A program made the translations under genes and the position numbers. A stretch of DNA of 64,000 bases, from NCBI GenBank assembly GCA_905220665.1, contig CAJNAR010000163.1:248001-312000 (forward strand), read 5' to 3'. The notes under the pieces were generated by a model, which saw nothing but the letters and a program-made list of their open reading frames with translations, had not been told where the DNA came from and searched no databases. This document shows, piece after piece, positions 12,094-22,972 of the stretch (within the stretch, counting starts at the first letter, position 1; each line of letters opens with the position of its first letter). Source of the stretch: Albugo candida. Lineage: Eukaryota > Oomycota > Peronosporomycetes > Albuginales > Albuginaceae.

Positions 12094-13453
12094 GATAGTC
12101 GGGTGACATGCGTTTTTTTGTACTCAGTCGTGAGCGAAGGCTCCTTTTGTAATTTATGCTTTTTGATACCATTTCGTGAAATTCCAAAGTTTTGCTTTTC
12201 ACCGGAAATAGCTCGCACCTTGATGCATCTTGCTCCTAATCCCTCCCATTTGCCTGGCACGATTTCCTTCGACACGATTTATCAAACATTTTCCATAGAA
12301 GAGGATGCTTCTTTCAACTCGTGCGCGAAATACTCAAAAATCCATTCGTTCAAAATCATTGTATACTGATATACTAAGTTGATGTCTTCAAAGAATTGCT
12401 TGATGAAGAATGCACCTTGATCATTACCGTAAGATATACCAGGTTTCTTCATACTTCAAGTTGGTAGCGCGTTATTGTCTTGTAAACAACGGTCACCTAT
12501 ACTTGAGATTGGTTGCACGAAGAAGCCATTGACCAGATATCAGCATTCGTTTGATCACTTGAATAGTTATGTCTTTGCGTAGATCTTGGACGAGCTCAAC
12601 AGGTTATGTGAACCTTGTTTTGTGCAACGCAAGAGTCGGCTTCAAACCGTTTGAGCATAAATGTTTCCAGATCGATACCAATTTGGATGGTGACTCTCAC
12701 CGCCCGACCGAGTTGAGTTTGATATGTCATTTCTGAAGCCGTCGGTCAGCTTGCATTGTGTTAAATTCATCTTATAAAGTAGGGGAAATATTTTCAATCG
12801 TTGGAGGGCAGAAGATACTTTTGCATCTTGTGAGACTGCAGACTGCCAATCTATCCAACAAGTCCACGTCCAGAGCCCGATTCTTTCTGCAATTCAGCGA
12901 GAACGGCTATTATTCTATCACTCGAACCAGTCGTGCATGCAAATTGGCTCGCGCAACGTTCTAACCGAACTTGATCGCTCGACTTGGAGACATGAAATTT
13001 GGCATATCTAGACGATGCCAACGATATGGATTTGAGTACAACGCGGCAGCAGAGAAAGTCCGATTTTCTAACCGAATCGCAATTGACAAAGCTTTCATGT
13101 GTACGTTCAACCACAAAAAGCATGTCAGCCAATTCGTGTGTCTCTGTGTTCATGTTCACATAGACACCTCTTCGAGTCCAAAATTGTCAAGTTGGAGCAT
13201 ATATATGTCACTTCCGTGTGAATGCGATGTAGCATCCATCACACGGTACTTCAAGATATTAGTAGAATCAATTCCACCACACCAAAAAGATTAGAGCAAT
13301 AGCCGACCGGATTCCAGATAAAATTCCATAGAGAAATATGTATGATTTATGTGCAGTGTCCAACATGTCATGTTTTGGCTTCTGTGGCTGTTGGTATCTT
13401 CTGCAATTGTTAAAATCGCAGCTTTCAAAGTGGCAATTGATCTCTCTTTTGCG
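12094..13453. other. no gene recognised
   Basis: Overlapping frames of 60-107 codons on both strands without conserved motifs. I see no repeat, RNA gene or convincing exon chain. Confidence 0.35.
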
Positions 13454-13461
13454 CTAAAAAT

Positions 13462-13521
13462 AGGGATCCGCTAACGAACCATCACTTTTCGCTAACGACC
13501 CATCACCCCCATATTTCCAGC
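13462..13521. repeat. left arm of inverted repeat (60 bp)
   Basis: Begins AGGGATCCGCTAACG and ends ATATTTCCAGC. Apart from a 21-bp internal duplication (units at about 13469-13489 and 13490-13510), it is the exact reverse complement of 14944-14982. Weaker similarity continues inward for about 10 bp (TCACAGACCT on both arms). The arms enclose about 1.4 kb holding a membrane-protein gene. No clear target-site duplication flanks the pair. Confidence 0.85.
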
Positions 13522-14735
13522 CATTCACAGACCTATCGCTCTCTTTCATTTTTTTTTGGCCGCTACTTTGTATCGTAGAGTTTTTCTTGTCAATGACTTG
13601 CAGTGTAAAGTGACGAGAACTATTTCTAGAGGCTGGCATAGCGGACAACAATGTTAAGTAGATGATGTCTTTATAGATGCACACAAGGTGTCTAGAAAAT
13701 GGAGCAATATCCATCTTCATCTGCGCGTTCTGCAGCATGGACGATGCACCTACTAATACAAGCTCTGCATGATCTTCAAATAGGGCTTGAAAATCAATAG
13801 CGATACAGCAGACCAAATTTGCATCATTCGTCATTTTCTGCCTAGAATCAGAATCAGGGTCTGATGACGCGAATATATCGCTACAAAAAAGCCCAGTGAA
13901 CGCGTATAAATGAGAATGAAGGTTCTATTTTGACAGTAGGAAAGTTTTCCTTAATAAAGTCGAACATGAATAAACATAAAAGTAGCAGCGGCACTCAATT
14001 ACGACGTGGGAGAACGCATTATGGTTGAATCGACGTTTGGAAGGACTCACAACAAGTCTTTGTATCATGCCACTAGCGCACTTTAAGGCGTATACAATCA
14101 CTTCATGGCTTGGTGCACTCATCCATTGCCAATCAAAAGCCGTCCAGCTAAAAATACCACCGAAAATCATGGCAAGAGGTACTCAACCATCCGGAATGCA
14201 GTCTGTATGCGAATCGTTGCATAAACTGTGATGGTAAGATAGCATGTTGCAGTGACTACTATCACTGTATACGCCCACAACTCTGTCAAGTAACGACTAG
14301 CAGTAATTGCAAGTAGTGCGAAGTTTGTGAGAATCGAGCAAGCCAATACGATTTGCCAAGCGCTTTCGATACACTTGTCTACAATTCGACGATTCATTTG
14401 AATGCCAAACACTCTTGCAGTTTTCAACAACAAAAATGCACTCGTTCCTTTCCAGCAAAACTCTTTAATGACTCATAAGCCACGTGATGTAGAAATCCTC
14501 CAACGATAGCTGAAATTCCCAAAGCGATAAAGTAAATAACATACCATCGCTGAGAGATTCTGAACGGAATAACGTCACGCATTGCATCGATGCTAACTTC
14601 ATCAAAGCGTTCAAAGTCGAAACTTCCCAAGTACGTCGCAAAACCAAAGCATTGTAAGCCCAGCATATAGTCTGTTTTATATCACGCAGGTTGTGCATCC
14701 CATTCCTCTCCAGTCGCGTCACGGTACGCCAATGA
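13522..14735 (-). CDS. multi-pass membrane protein, multi-exon, unrecognised
   Basis: Minus-strand stretches at 14424-14690, 14167-14433, 13925-14170 and 13454-13834 read in order as one protein with about five or six hydrophobic helices, such as YMLGLQCFGFATYLG, VIYFIALGISAIVGGFLHH, ILTNFALLAITASRYL and AYTVIVVTATCYLTITVYA. The segment TDYMLGLQCFGFA followed by GGFLHH recalls DUF6962/ceramidase-like polytopic proteins, but I am not sure of the family. The 5' acceptor is probably at AAACAG near 14690. Downstream joins are not all resolved, and some shifts could be damage. The last frame runs through the left inverted-repeat arm, where the 21-bp duplication appears in frame as a SDGSLA-type repeat. 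The whole gene sits between the two repeat arms. Confidence 0.5.
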
Positions 14736-14943
14736 GCTCCAGCTCTCTAACTCTGCAAGTGCTTACCGACATACTTCCGTCAGAGAGCGCTTTCGAGTCG
14801 CGCAATACGCTACTGGTTCTCTCCATCAGCTTCAATTTAGCTTCACGTACATGTGTTTATGTGCCTTAAAGAAACAATTCAAAGCTCACTCCACACGTTG
14901 ATTTCAAAATAGGAGGGAGGATAAAAATGGAGGTCTGTGATCA

Positions 14944-14982
14944 GCTGGAAATATGGGGGTGATGGGTCGTTAGCGGATCCCT
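14944..14982. repeat. right arm of inverted repeat (39 bp)
   Basis: Exact reverse complement of the left arm minus its 21-bp duplication: starts GCTGGAAATATGGGGG and ends TAGCGGATCCCT. The outer flank is AT-rich (TACTATAATATAAAG), the left outer flank CTAAAAAT. No convincing target-site duplication is visible, so a transposon origin is plausible but unproven. Confidence 0.85.
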
Positions 14983-14993
14983 TACTATAATAT

Positions 14994-15090
14994 AAAGCAG
15001 TCTAATAACTCACTTACATTGAATATAATAGAGAATTAGAAATAATGAGAAATGTTACCGTAATAAAAAGCAGTCTAATAACTCACTAAG
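14994..15090. repeat. direct repeat, two copies about 71 bp apart
   Basis: AAAGCAGTCTAATAACTCAC occurs at about 14995-15014 and again at about 15066-15085, separated by AT-rich sequence, just outside the right inverted-repeat arm. No gene is seen here. Confidence 0.7.
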
Positions 15091-15440
15091 CGCATTATAA
15101 TACTGCATGAAGAGAAAATCCGTGTACTTTTTCTTTATTTTTCAAATCTAGCAGGAATTTAGAAAAACGCAATACTGTTTCAATTATGGAAAGTTGACTG
15201 GTATGAAATTCGTTAACAGCTGGTAATAGTTACTTTCTATTACAGAACTCAGTGAGTCACAACATTTCTGTCATTCCAAAACTTGCCGGGTGCATGAGAG
15301 TCCCAGACAGTTGACGTACTGATTTGGGGCTCTCGGTACACATTCTCGCGAAAGGTAATGTGATATTTTCATGTTGCTTTGGTTTCTAATTCTTATATGT
15401 TACCTGCAGGTGCAATATCGTGAGTTACAGTGCACATGTG

Positions 15441-15562
15441 GCACCTGGGATGGAGGAAGAGACGCAGGGGCTCTCCGAAATCCTTGGTGCAGATCATGTC
15501 ACATTGGTGTCGCACTTGGGGTGGAGGAAGAGACGCAGGAGCTCACCGAAATCCTTTGGTGC
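15441..15562 (+). repeat. tandem duplication, about 51-bp unit, period 71 bp
   Basis: Copy 1 (about 15441-15491) and copy 2 (about 15512-15562) share GGAGGAAGAGACGCAG and the run ending in ACCGAAATCC-TTGGTGC, with a few differences. An open frame of 74-76 codons crosses both, flanked by plausible splice signals (TTACCTGCAG at about 15410, GTGAGT at about 15612, TTATTAG at about 15660), so the block may have been exonic. No family recognised. Confidence 0.6.
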
Positions 15563-16390
15563 GACACGCATCAGCCTGCTCTGAATGGGCGCTAGGATCA
15601 AAGCAATTATCGGTGAGTATTATTTACATATTTTTTTTACCTCACGTCTTTTTTTATTAGGTCGTCATCTTCGCAATGCTGTCACGAGCACGCAGCAATG
15701 CCATGCGCAAGATGTCCATGCGACCAAGGGAAGCGCTATTTAGTTAAATTTGTGTTAATTGTTATATATTATAATAAAATACACTACATCAGATCATATC
15801 CTTTTAATTTTCATTTCTTTACAACACAAAATGGCGGCGCAATTGGAGAAGCCAAGGATTCCCCAATGTCTATAGTGAGGGTAAGTGGCTGGTCATAGTT
15901 GCAGGTGTCCATATTTACTAGAATTAGGAAACCTGACTGCTCTAGTTGCGAAGCCTATTTTAAAAAACAAATATTTCTATGAGAGATGAAAATGCGTCTA
16001 ATTTCTGTTATGAGAATATGCTAATCTGTGAATATATTAATCAGTTGCACGTTAAATTGTCATTGTAAATGCTGCCATAACAAGCAACGCGATCCATCAA
16101 TGAATCTACATAGAGTCACAATTAACCCTGCTGCTGAAATATTGGTATAGAACAATGTACAATGTATTCCTATGGTACAGAAAAGAATACCATGCCTGCG
16201 CTTCAGATCTGATTTTCGAACATGTATTGACGGGAAGCAATTTGGCCACAGGAAGATGACTGACGGAGAAGAAATCAACGTGGAGCTAAACTCCCAAATA
16301 TCTTCTCAACTAAATGTATCGCCGAGACTGCAGACAACAACGTCAAGAAGCGTTGCAAGCAAGTCATCTTAGATCTATGAGCCAGAAAAA
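15563..16390. other. no intact gene; possible 5' part of the topoisomerase relic
   Basis: AT-rich with short frames. The segment from about 16170 may derive from the ATPase domain of the topoisomerase II relic downstream, but the similarity is too weak to claim. Confidence 0.3.
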
Positions 16391-18470
16391 ATTATCATCT
16401 ATCATATGCTGGAACAAGCAAGATTTCACCTGCATCACATTCCCCAAACGCTTCAAATTGCACCGACGCGATGATAATATTTATCTTTGCTCGAACAAAA
16501 GAATGAGTGGTACAATTTGCGGAAATCATAGTTGATTGAAGAGGAGATAACCTTCAAGTCATTTCCCCATTACATCATCCTGTATACGAGAAAAAGCGGA
16601 AAAAGCGGAAAAAGCGCGAAAGAGGACATGATATTCGACAAGGTGACAGAAAGATGGCAAGTTGGATGCGGATCCAGTGACGGTGGCTCCCAGCAAATTT
16701 GTGAATGGAATATGCACACTTGGAGGAGAGCTACTCGTAACGTATATTACCGATCAAGCTGTGAACACACTCATGGCAGCAGAAAAAACGCAACAATGGA
16801 GAATAGAACTGAATTATAATGCCATTTCACGTCAGTGCTTTGATCGATATTCTGATGTACAATTCCTACGTGAGTGTTTGATCCAACTAATTTTAATTGT
16901 ACTAAAAAAGTCATTACAAGTTGTAGATCAAAGAAGCCCTCGCAACGCATCGTAAAAGGTTCGGATCCACACATACGCCGAGCGACAAGTTTATGAAGTA
17001 AATACGAATAAAGAAGCATCGCAGTATGTGTTATCGTTTGCAAAGCAAAAACAAACTGCAGAAATTCAAGGGAAAAAGGGAAAGATGGCAATCGGTCGAA
17101 ATCAACCGGAGTTACAAAATTGAATGATGCGAATTACACTGGAACAGACAAAGGGAATAATTATACTTTGATTCTAATGGAAGGAGACTCGGAAAACAAT
17201 TGACGATTGAGGGATTTGGTCGTCGTAGGAAGAGATTGCTACGTTCAGGTCCCCTGCAAAGAAAGCTTTTTTAAAGGTTTGCCAAGCAAGCCACTCTCAA
17301 TAATGAGGGTACACAAACCATCGCAAAGAATCTTAGGCTCAAATATATGCTCAAGTGTACCAGTCAAAAAATCACTACGCTATGGGCATTTGATGATTAT
17401 GGCTGATCAAGATCACAATGGAAGTCACATTGCGATCATTTCATTAAATCATTTCTGGCAATCGTTACTTAAAATTAAAGGCTTTATGCACGAATTTATC
17501 ACTCCAATTGTCAACTGCGCAAACGAAAGAATGGACAGGTGGTTTACACGTTACCAGAGTATGAATTATGTAGGTTGGCCACCAAAATGGTCAAGGATGT
17601 AGGATTAAGTATTCTAAAGGTCTCGGGGCACTCACAACAGCAGAAGCGAAATCATATTTTCCCGATTTATCGACGCCTTTAATGGATTCCAGCGATAAAA
17701 ATGAAGAAGTTGGCGACTCGATTAAGATGGCATTTTTCAAAATGCGAGTCGAAAAGCGAAAGGATTGGCTCATATGATTCGCAACTGACACTAATGCGGA
17801 TCATACCACTGATGGCATGCCTACTTAGATTACGTCCACCTTAGAAGTATATTAACGATTCACCCAACGGTTTTCGTGGTAGGTTTGTCAATAAAGAAGT
17901 CATCTTGTTCTCTAGGCCCGATACTATGCAATCTATTCCTTTCCTAATGGACGGATTCAAACCATCATAACGCAGAGTACTCTTTTGTTGGCTTAAATGC
18001 AACCGCAAGCTACGTAGGATTGATTGCATAACGTCTATGCTGTACTGGGCACACTTGAAATCATACGTGGAAATTAAAGTGGAACAATTAGCCGGCTTTG
18101 TGTCTGAGCGTTCATGGTATCAGTATAGTGATGCAAAATCTGCATGAAACGATCATCAATATAGCTCAAGACTTTTCAGGGATTGATCATGCGAACCCAT
18201 TATCTCCAAATGGACAAGGCGGTACTCGGATCGTTGCTAGTAAAGATGCAGCTAGCACTCGTATTATTTATTACAAATTGGAGTTGATTGCGTACAAGAT
18301 ACTTGATCCTAGGATGAGTTTTTTGCTGAGCATCATGAATGAAGACGGGCAATTCATCGACCAGAATGGTATGCTTCGGTGATTCCGATGGTGCAGGTAA
18401 ATGGAAGTGAGGGATCGGAACATGACGGTCAACCTCTACCCTAAATACTAGTTCTCTGGATCTTATCGAG
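16391..18470 (+). pseudogene. DNA topoisomerase II relic
   Basis: Eukaryotic topo II passes one duplex through another using an ATPase, a TOPRIM fold and an active Tyr. Pieces appear in the right order: DFTCITFPKRF (about 16420), EITFKSFPHYIILY and VTERWQV (16535-16670), SKFVNGICTLGGELLVTYI and TDQAV (16690-16770), KLNDANYTG and TLILMEGDSEN (17120-17200), VVVGRDCYV (17215), RYGHLMIMADQDHNGSH and EFITPIV (17375-17510), IINIAQDFSG, PNGQGGTR, SKDAAST (18150-18260), and YASVIPMVQVNGSEGS (18370-18410). They are scattered over several frames and interrupted by stops, for example TGA right after GDSENN. The DxD metal run reads DQDHN, and the expected active-site Tyr after the KDAAS motif reads Ile. 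The piece of about 2 kb lacks most of the N-terminal ATPase and the whole C-terminus. Confidence 0.85.
16589..16622 (+). repeat. short tandem repeat in the topo II relic
   Basis: A GAAAAAGCG-like unit of 9 bp is repeated about three times, giving a KSGKSGKSAKE stretch between two conserved topoisomerase segments. It looks like a microsatellite expansion within the decayed gene. Confidence 0.6.
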
Positions 18471-18879
18471 AATCTACGTGTTCATCTCTCCGTCTTCACC
18501 TAGCAGACTTTGAATATGAAAAGCCGTAACAAAAGTTTCCGGCTTGTATGATGTGGTTCGTCCGCAATGCCAAGATTGTACCAAATGTTCGGCGTACTAT
18601 GATTACGAGTAGCAGCTTCATAATGTAATTCCAGGTCGCAGTGGAACCACATAGTCTGTTCCATGTAGTACTGACGGCGCTGAAGAACATTTCAATCTGA
18701 AATTATAATGCTCCAATCCATCTGATGCCACATTTCAAGTGTGTGTGTACACCACAAACATCATCTCTTCCATTGAACCATTTTTCCATGTCGATGAGGT
18801 GCGATGGTAAATATGTCGATCGGCTTGTGTGGCTCAAACGGAGGCTGTGTAAGTTGTAGAAATTGGTCGAAGCAGTTGT

Positions 18880-19480
18880 CCAATTCGCGTGAATAATTAT
18901 CGATACATCGGACTAGAACTGCTGAAGGGACTGACTACGTTGTATCTTCGATCGCCCGTCATAAAAGGAGCTTGTAGTCTACTTCCTTGTCGACAGAGAC
19001 ATAAAAACTCTTGGGGAACGTACATCCATTCTTTGCTTACGTTTCCTACCAAGCACAAACGGATTCTTTTTAACGATTGCCACTGTCAAATAATCTCTGC
19101 TGGTATGTCCACGTGCATCGTGTTGTGCCATAGACGCTATAAAATCATCGTCTGCGCAACCAGTAGTCGACCGCTGACAGTTCGTGCACGTCGAAAGCAT
19201 ACACCAAAATCTTCGTAAAAACGCTTGTCGAGAGTCGAAATAACCATTGGTTTCTGGCCGAACGGAATACCCAAATACTTGACCGAGTCCTCCGAACCAA
19301 TTATGGTCAAATTGAGAATACGTGGACACGGCAAGGTTCGATTCAACGAGAGCAAGGATGATTTGCTTAAGTTGAGTTTCGCACCAGATCCATCGCAATA
19401 GACTTGAACGAGTTCGAGCTGCGTAAAAACACCATTTGGTGTCTCTGAACGCAATGTCGAATCGTCTGCAGAATAAAGGC
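18880..19480 (-). mobile_element. LINE reverse-transcriptase fragment
   Basis: The minus frame at 19137-19454 contains the post-catalytic part of a non-LTR reverse transcriptase: LELVQVYCDGSGAKLNLSKS, then a VKYLGIPFGQ motif, then SGRLLVAQTMIL. Beyond it, after an in-frame stop, RLWHNTMHVDIPAEII and a stop-interrupted continuation follow the usual order (W/Y..H..IP..V). The catalytic YxDD core and the endonuclease are absent, so this is a dead 5'-truncated or broken copy of about 0.6 kb. The assignment rests on the SG-KLN-SKS and YLGI motif order. Confidence 0.75.
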
Positions 19481-19639
19481 GTATAAGGAGTGACTTGACT
19501 TCGTTGTTTAAACTTGATAAACTACCGAGTCAGAAAGTAAAAGTTTTCAGCACGCAGACTTGCTTACACATGTCTAATCTAATCAATTAAGAATACGTCC
19601 TCGTAACTATACGATATGGGGCTACTAAAGTGTACTTAG

Positions 19640-19990
19640 TTTGAAGAACAATGGGAAATGGTCACAGCTCATATTCCACATTATACTAAGAGGCATTACA
19701 TTCTTACAAAGCAAACAAGCAAAGGTTGTCGATCAGATAGAGAATTTTTAAAAGAATTTTCCAGCTCACATGTAGCTTTTGTAGCTTTTTATGACGACAA
19801 AGCAATGCCTGAATGCGCCAAACTTGCTGTAAATTGATCTGAGCATGCACGTGATGTCTATGTCAAAGCTTATAGGAAGGTGACCACTCCGGTAGTGGAT
19901 TTAGCTGAGAACTAGTAGCTTTTTACAACTTACACTAGATTGCACGGCTACAAGCATACAAACATCGCATATGAAAAAAGACATGGCTTT
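19640..19990 (+). pseudogene. unrecognised decayed coding fragment
   Basis: From about 19647 a plus frame reads protein-like text for about 65 codons (EEQWEMVTAHIPHYTKRHYI, then FVAFYDDKAMPECAKLAVN), stops at TGA, continues as SEHARDVYVKAYRKVTTPVV and DLAEN, then two stops. Composition and the continuation after the stop suggest a broken gene, perhaps part of another mobile element next to the LINE fragment. No family recognised. Confidence 0.35.
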
Positions 19991-20235
19991 GTAGAAAGGC
20001 ATATTTGATAAGAGAAACGTAGTAGATTCAAAGCTTCCAGATTTTTTTAACAAAAATTTCATCACGTTTGGTCGATTTCACGCGATGCGCAAGTTGAACT
20101 TCGCTTATCGTAAGTGCTTTGTGTCCAGTGATTTGTCTGGCTTTGATTTGAAACAATGTCAGACGCTCAGCCCACTTTCACTCGTCGAGTATTCGATTCT
20201 TGTTTCTTCTATCAACTACCAACCCGCTTGAAAGA

Positions 20236-20619
20236 ATGCCAAAATCTTATTTAACGGTCTCTGCTACACTGCTACTTTTTGCAGGAAGTTTGATCGACTA
20301 TTCTCATGCGACAATAATTGAAGGCGTTGGACAAAACAGCACGGCACAAATTTCAGTCCGCAGAGATCCAGACGACAATGCCTCGACACTCGGACATGTT
20401 CTTACCCTGGAAAGCCACGAAGGGAGAAACCGTAAAGACAACGGAGTGGGCTCGAACAAAAACTTGGAGGGAACAAGTACCAAGTCAGTCACGTCATCGA
20501 AGAAGGATCCCACTTTGGCTTCGGAAAGAAGCGCTTTCAAACCTTACGTACGCCCAAAACAGAAGGACCCTTTGAGCATTCCGGGTTCTTTCAAAAGCCA
20601 GAATCCATATCCATATTAG
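20236..20619 (+). CDS. small secreted protein, effector candidate
   Basis: 127 aa. The ATG at 20236 is preferred over the upstream non-ATG frame because it begins directly with a signal peptide (MPKSYLTVSATLLLFAGSLI, cleavage near SHA-T at residue 26-27). The mature part is about 100 residues, hydrophilic, low-complexity, Lys/Ser/Thr-rich, without Cys, and has one N-x-S/T sequon. No RxLR-dEER, LFLAK or CHxC motif is present, although a VRRDPDD run follows the signal region. It has no recognisable domain. Its position next to decayed repeats is typical of fast-evolving secreted proteins in plant-associated oomycetes, but the function is unknown. Confidence 0.6.
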   Translation: MPKSYLTVSATLLLFAGSLIDYSHATIIEGVGQNSTAQISVRRDPDDNASTLGHVLTLESHEGRNRKDNGVGSNKNLEGTSTKSVTSSKKDPTLASERSAFKPYVRPKQKDPLSIPGSFKSQNPYPY

Positions 20620-20877
20620 AAACGCACGGAAATTTTAAGCGAAGAGATGGGAGATCACTTATAAACACACGTAGAAAGTATTGCCTTGAGTTACATCATA
20701 AATAATGAAATACGTTGCTGCCTATACAATCATTTCTCAACTCTAATGTGTCAATTAACCGCTCAAAGGACTCGCGAGTTTTCTCAATATATAAAAAGGC
20801 GAATATTCGATTTCGGCAACACTGAAAGTAATGAAGAAATCATGTATTATTCAAGCTTCACAATCATCTTCACTTCG

Positions 20878-22809
20878 TTAGTAAACACGGGCAAAAGGAG
20901 GCACCTTCTTGCACTCTTTTTCGTCCAATGTGAAGTCATGCACTTTGCGATAAGCAATTGTTGTTTGACCCTCTTCCCCATGGAAAGCCAGTGTATGTTT
21001 CATCCAATTCGAGTCATCGCGCTCTGTGAAATCTTCTCGAGCATGGGCGCCTCGTGACTCCTTCCTTGCTTCTGCAGCGTGCATCGTGCAAGCCGCACAA
21101 GCCAGAAGGTTTTTGAGCTCTACAGTCTCGATCAGGTCGGTGTTCCAGATCAATGATCGGTCCGTAACCTTGATATCATTGAATTTTGGCACAACTTGGT
21201 CAATTTTTTTCTTACCCGCTTCCAACGTAGATTGCGTGCGATACACAGCGGCATCAGCCTGCATGATTTTTTGCATTTCCAGACGAAGCTCGGCGGTCGG
21301 CACGTCTCCATTTGCATGACGCAATGAGTCCACCATTTCAATCGATTTCAAGCCTCCATCGCGAGGCATTGGTCGTTTGACTTCACCGGCTTTAGTGGTT
21401 TCCGCAATGCGTAAGGCACAAGCTCGACCGAATACGACCAAGTCAAGAAGGGAATTCGCACCCAATCGATTTGCTCCATGTACAGAGGCACATCCTGCTT
21501 CACCAGCAGCGTACAAGCCCTTCAAAATACGATCCGAACACATTTCATTTGCCGCAACTCGACTGCTTTTCTTATCGGGTATAATAACTTCACCCATATA
21601 GTTGGTTGGGATGCCGCCCATGTTGTAATGTACGGTGGGTAGCACTGGAATCGGCTCCTTGGTGACATCGACACCTGCAAAGATAGCGGCAGTCTCGGAT
21701 ATACCCGGAAGCCTTTCCGCTAAGACTTCTGCGGGCAAATGGTCCAAATGAAGATAGATGTGGTCTTTTTCTTTTCCCACACCTCTTCCTTCTCGAATTT
21801 CCATAGTCATCGCTCGGGAAACAACGTCACGTGACGCCAAATCCTTGGCTGTTGGAGCATATCGTTCCATGAAGCGCTCCCCCTCGCTGTTTCTCAAAAT
21901 ACCACCTTCTCCACGTGATCCTTCGGTGATCAAGCAGCCAGCACCATAGATGCCTGTAGGATGAAATTGAATAAATTCAGGATCTTGCAATGGGACTCCA
22001 GCCCGCAGCGCCATTCCTGTACCATCACCCGTACAAGTATGAGCCGAGGTACACGAAAAGTACGCTCGACCATACCCGCCAGTAGCGAGAACAGTATTGT
22101 TCGTATGGAATCGGTGAAAAGTTCCATCTTCCATGTTGAATGCAATCACACCAACACAATCTCCATCGTCATTCAGAATCAAATCCAACGCAAAGTACTC
22201 GATAAAGTACGATGTGTCGAACGCTAACGATCTTCCATACAACGTATGAAGCATAGCATGACCCGTGCGATCAGCTGCACAGGCACAACGATACGCTTGA
22301 CCTCCTTTTCCATAATCCAAACTCTGTCCACCAAAAGCACGTTGATAAATTTTCCCATCATCGGTCCTAGAGAACGGAAGACCAAAACTTTCAAGCTCTC
22401 GTACAGCATCAGGTGCCTCTCGACACATGTAATGAATCGCATCCTGATCACCAAGCCAGTCACTTCCTTTGACTGTATCATACATATGCCATCGCCAGTC
22501 ATCCACTGTCATATTACCAAGAGCTGCATTAATTCCGCCTTGTGCGGCCACAGTATGAGATCTCGTCGGGAAAAGTTTCGTGATACAAGCAGTCTTCAGT
22601 CCTGCTTCGGCGCACCCCATAGCGGCACGGAGACCTGCTCCACCCGCTCCAACAATGACTGCATCATACTCATGGTCAATGATCGTATATTTTGAAGTCA
22701 AATCCGTAGTGACAGAGCCTGAAGGCTGTTGAGAGCTTTGGATAGCAAAAGTACGGTGGAATGGCTTCCTTGTGCGCTCTTTCACATGACGCAGCGTCCC
22801 ACGAAGCAT
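20878..22809 (-). CDS. SDHA: succinate dehydrogenase flavoprotein subunit (mitochondrial)
   Basis: 643 aa, a single exon from the ATG at 22809. It oxidises succinate to fumarate in complex II of the inner mitochondrial membrane, linking the citric acid cycle to the quinone pool. The first 25-30 residues are Arg/Lys/Ser-rich without acids, as in a matrix presequence. The FAD dinucleotide fold GAGGAG is at residues 54-59. The SHTVAAQGG motif (His85) carries the covalent FAD. The FHPTGIYG and SRGEGG motifs of the active site follow, and [17 protein letters not shown] sequence ([14 protein letters not shown]) lies in the FAD-capping part. Length and order match the eukaryotic family. It shares a 163-bp gap with the co-oriented GH16 gene upstream. 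No anomalies. Confidence 0.98.
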   Translation of the reverse strand: MLRGTLRHVKERTRKPFHRTFAIQSSQQPSGSVTTDLTSKYTIIDHEYDAVIVGAGGAGLRAAMGCAEAGLKTACITKLFPTRSHTVAAQGGINAALGNMTVDDWRWHMYDTVKGSDWLGDQDAIHYMCREAPDAVRELESFGLPFSRTDDGKIYQRAFGGQSLDYGKGGQAYRCACAADRTGHAMLHTLYGRSLAFDTSYFIEYFALDLILNDDGDCVGVIAFNMEDGTFHRFHTNNTVLATGGYGRAYFSCTSAHTCTGDGTGMALRAGVPLQDPEFIQFHPTGIYGAGCLITEGSRGEGGILRNSEGERFMERYAPTAKDLASRDVVSRAMTMEIREGRGVGKEKDHIYLHLDHLPAEVLAERLPGISETAAIFAGVDVTKEPIPVLPTVHYNMGGIPTNYMGEVIIPDKKSSRVAANEMCSDRILKGLYAAGEAGCASVHGANRLGANSLLDLVVFGRACALRIAETTKAGEVKRPMPRDGGLKSIEMVDSLRHANGDVPTAELRLEMQKIMQADAAVYRTQSTLEAGKKKIDQVVPKFNDIKVTDRSLIWNTDLIETVELKNLLACAACTMHAAEARKESRGAHAREDFTERDDSNWMKHTLAFHGEEGQTTIAYRKVHDFTLDEKECKKVPPFARVY

Positions 22810-22972
22810 TTTTTTCTTTTAACACTTTAAGAATACGATCGAAGAAAAAGATTTCTATCGATTTTTGTAACGAGTGACTACAGCGAGTACCGCGTCAAGT
22901 ACGAATAAGTATGAATAGAAACGCAATTAATCGCTCACGTTGTGGAATGACAAAAAAACACAAAAGACCTTA

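Noticed and set aside
14985..14990. TTA/TA at the inverted-repeat ends as a target-site duplication
   Set aside because: Left and right flanks do not match when aligned in the same orientation.
20878..22809. Several 60-150 codon frames on both strands
   Set aside because: They are shadows of the SDHA coding frame.
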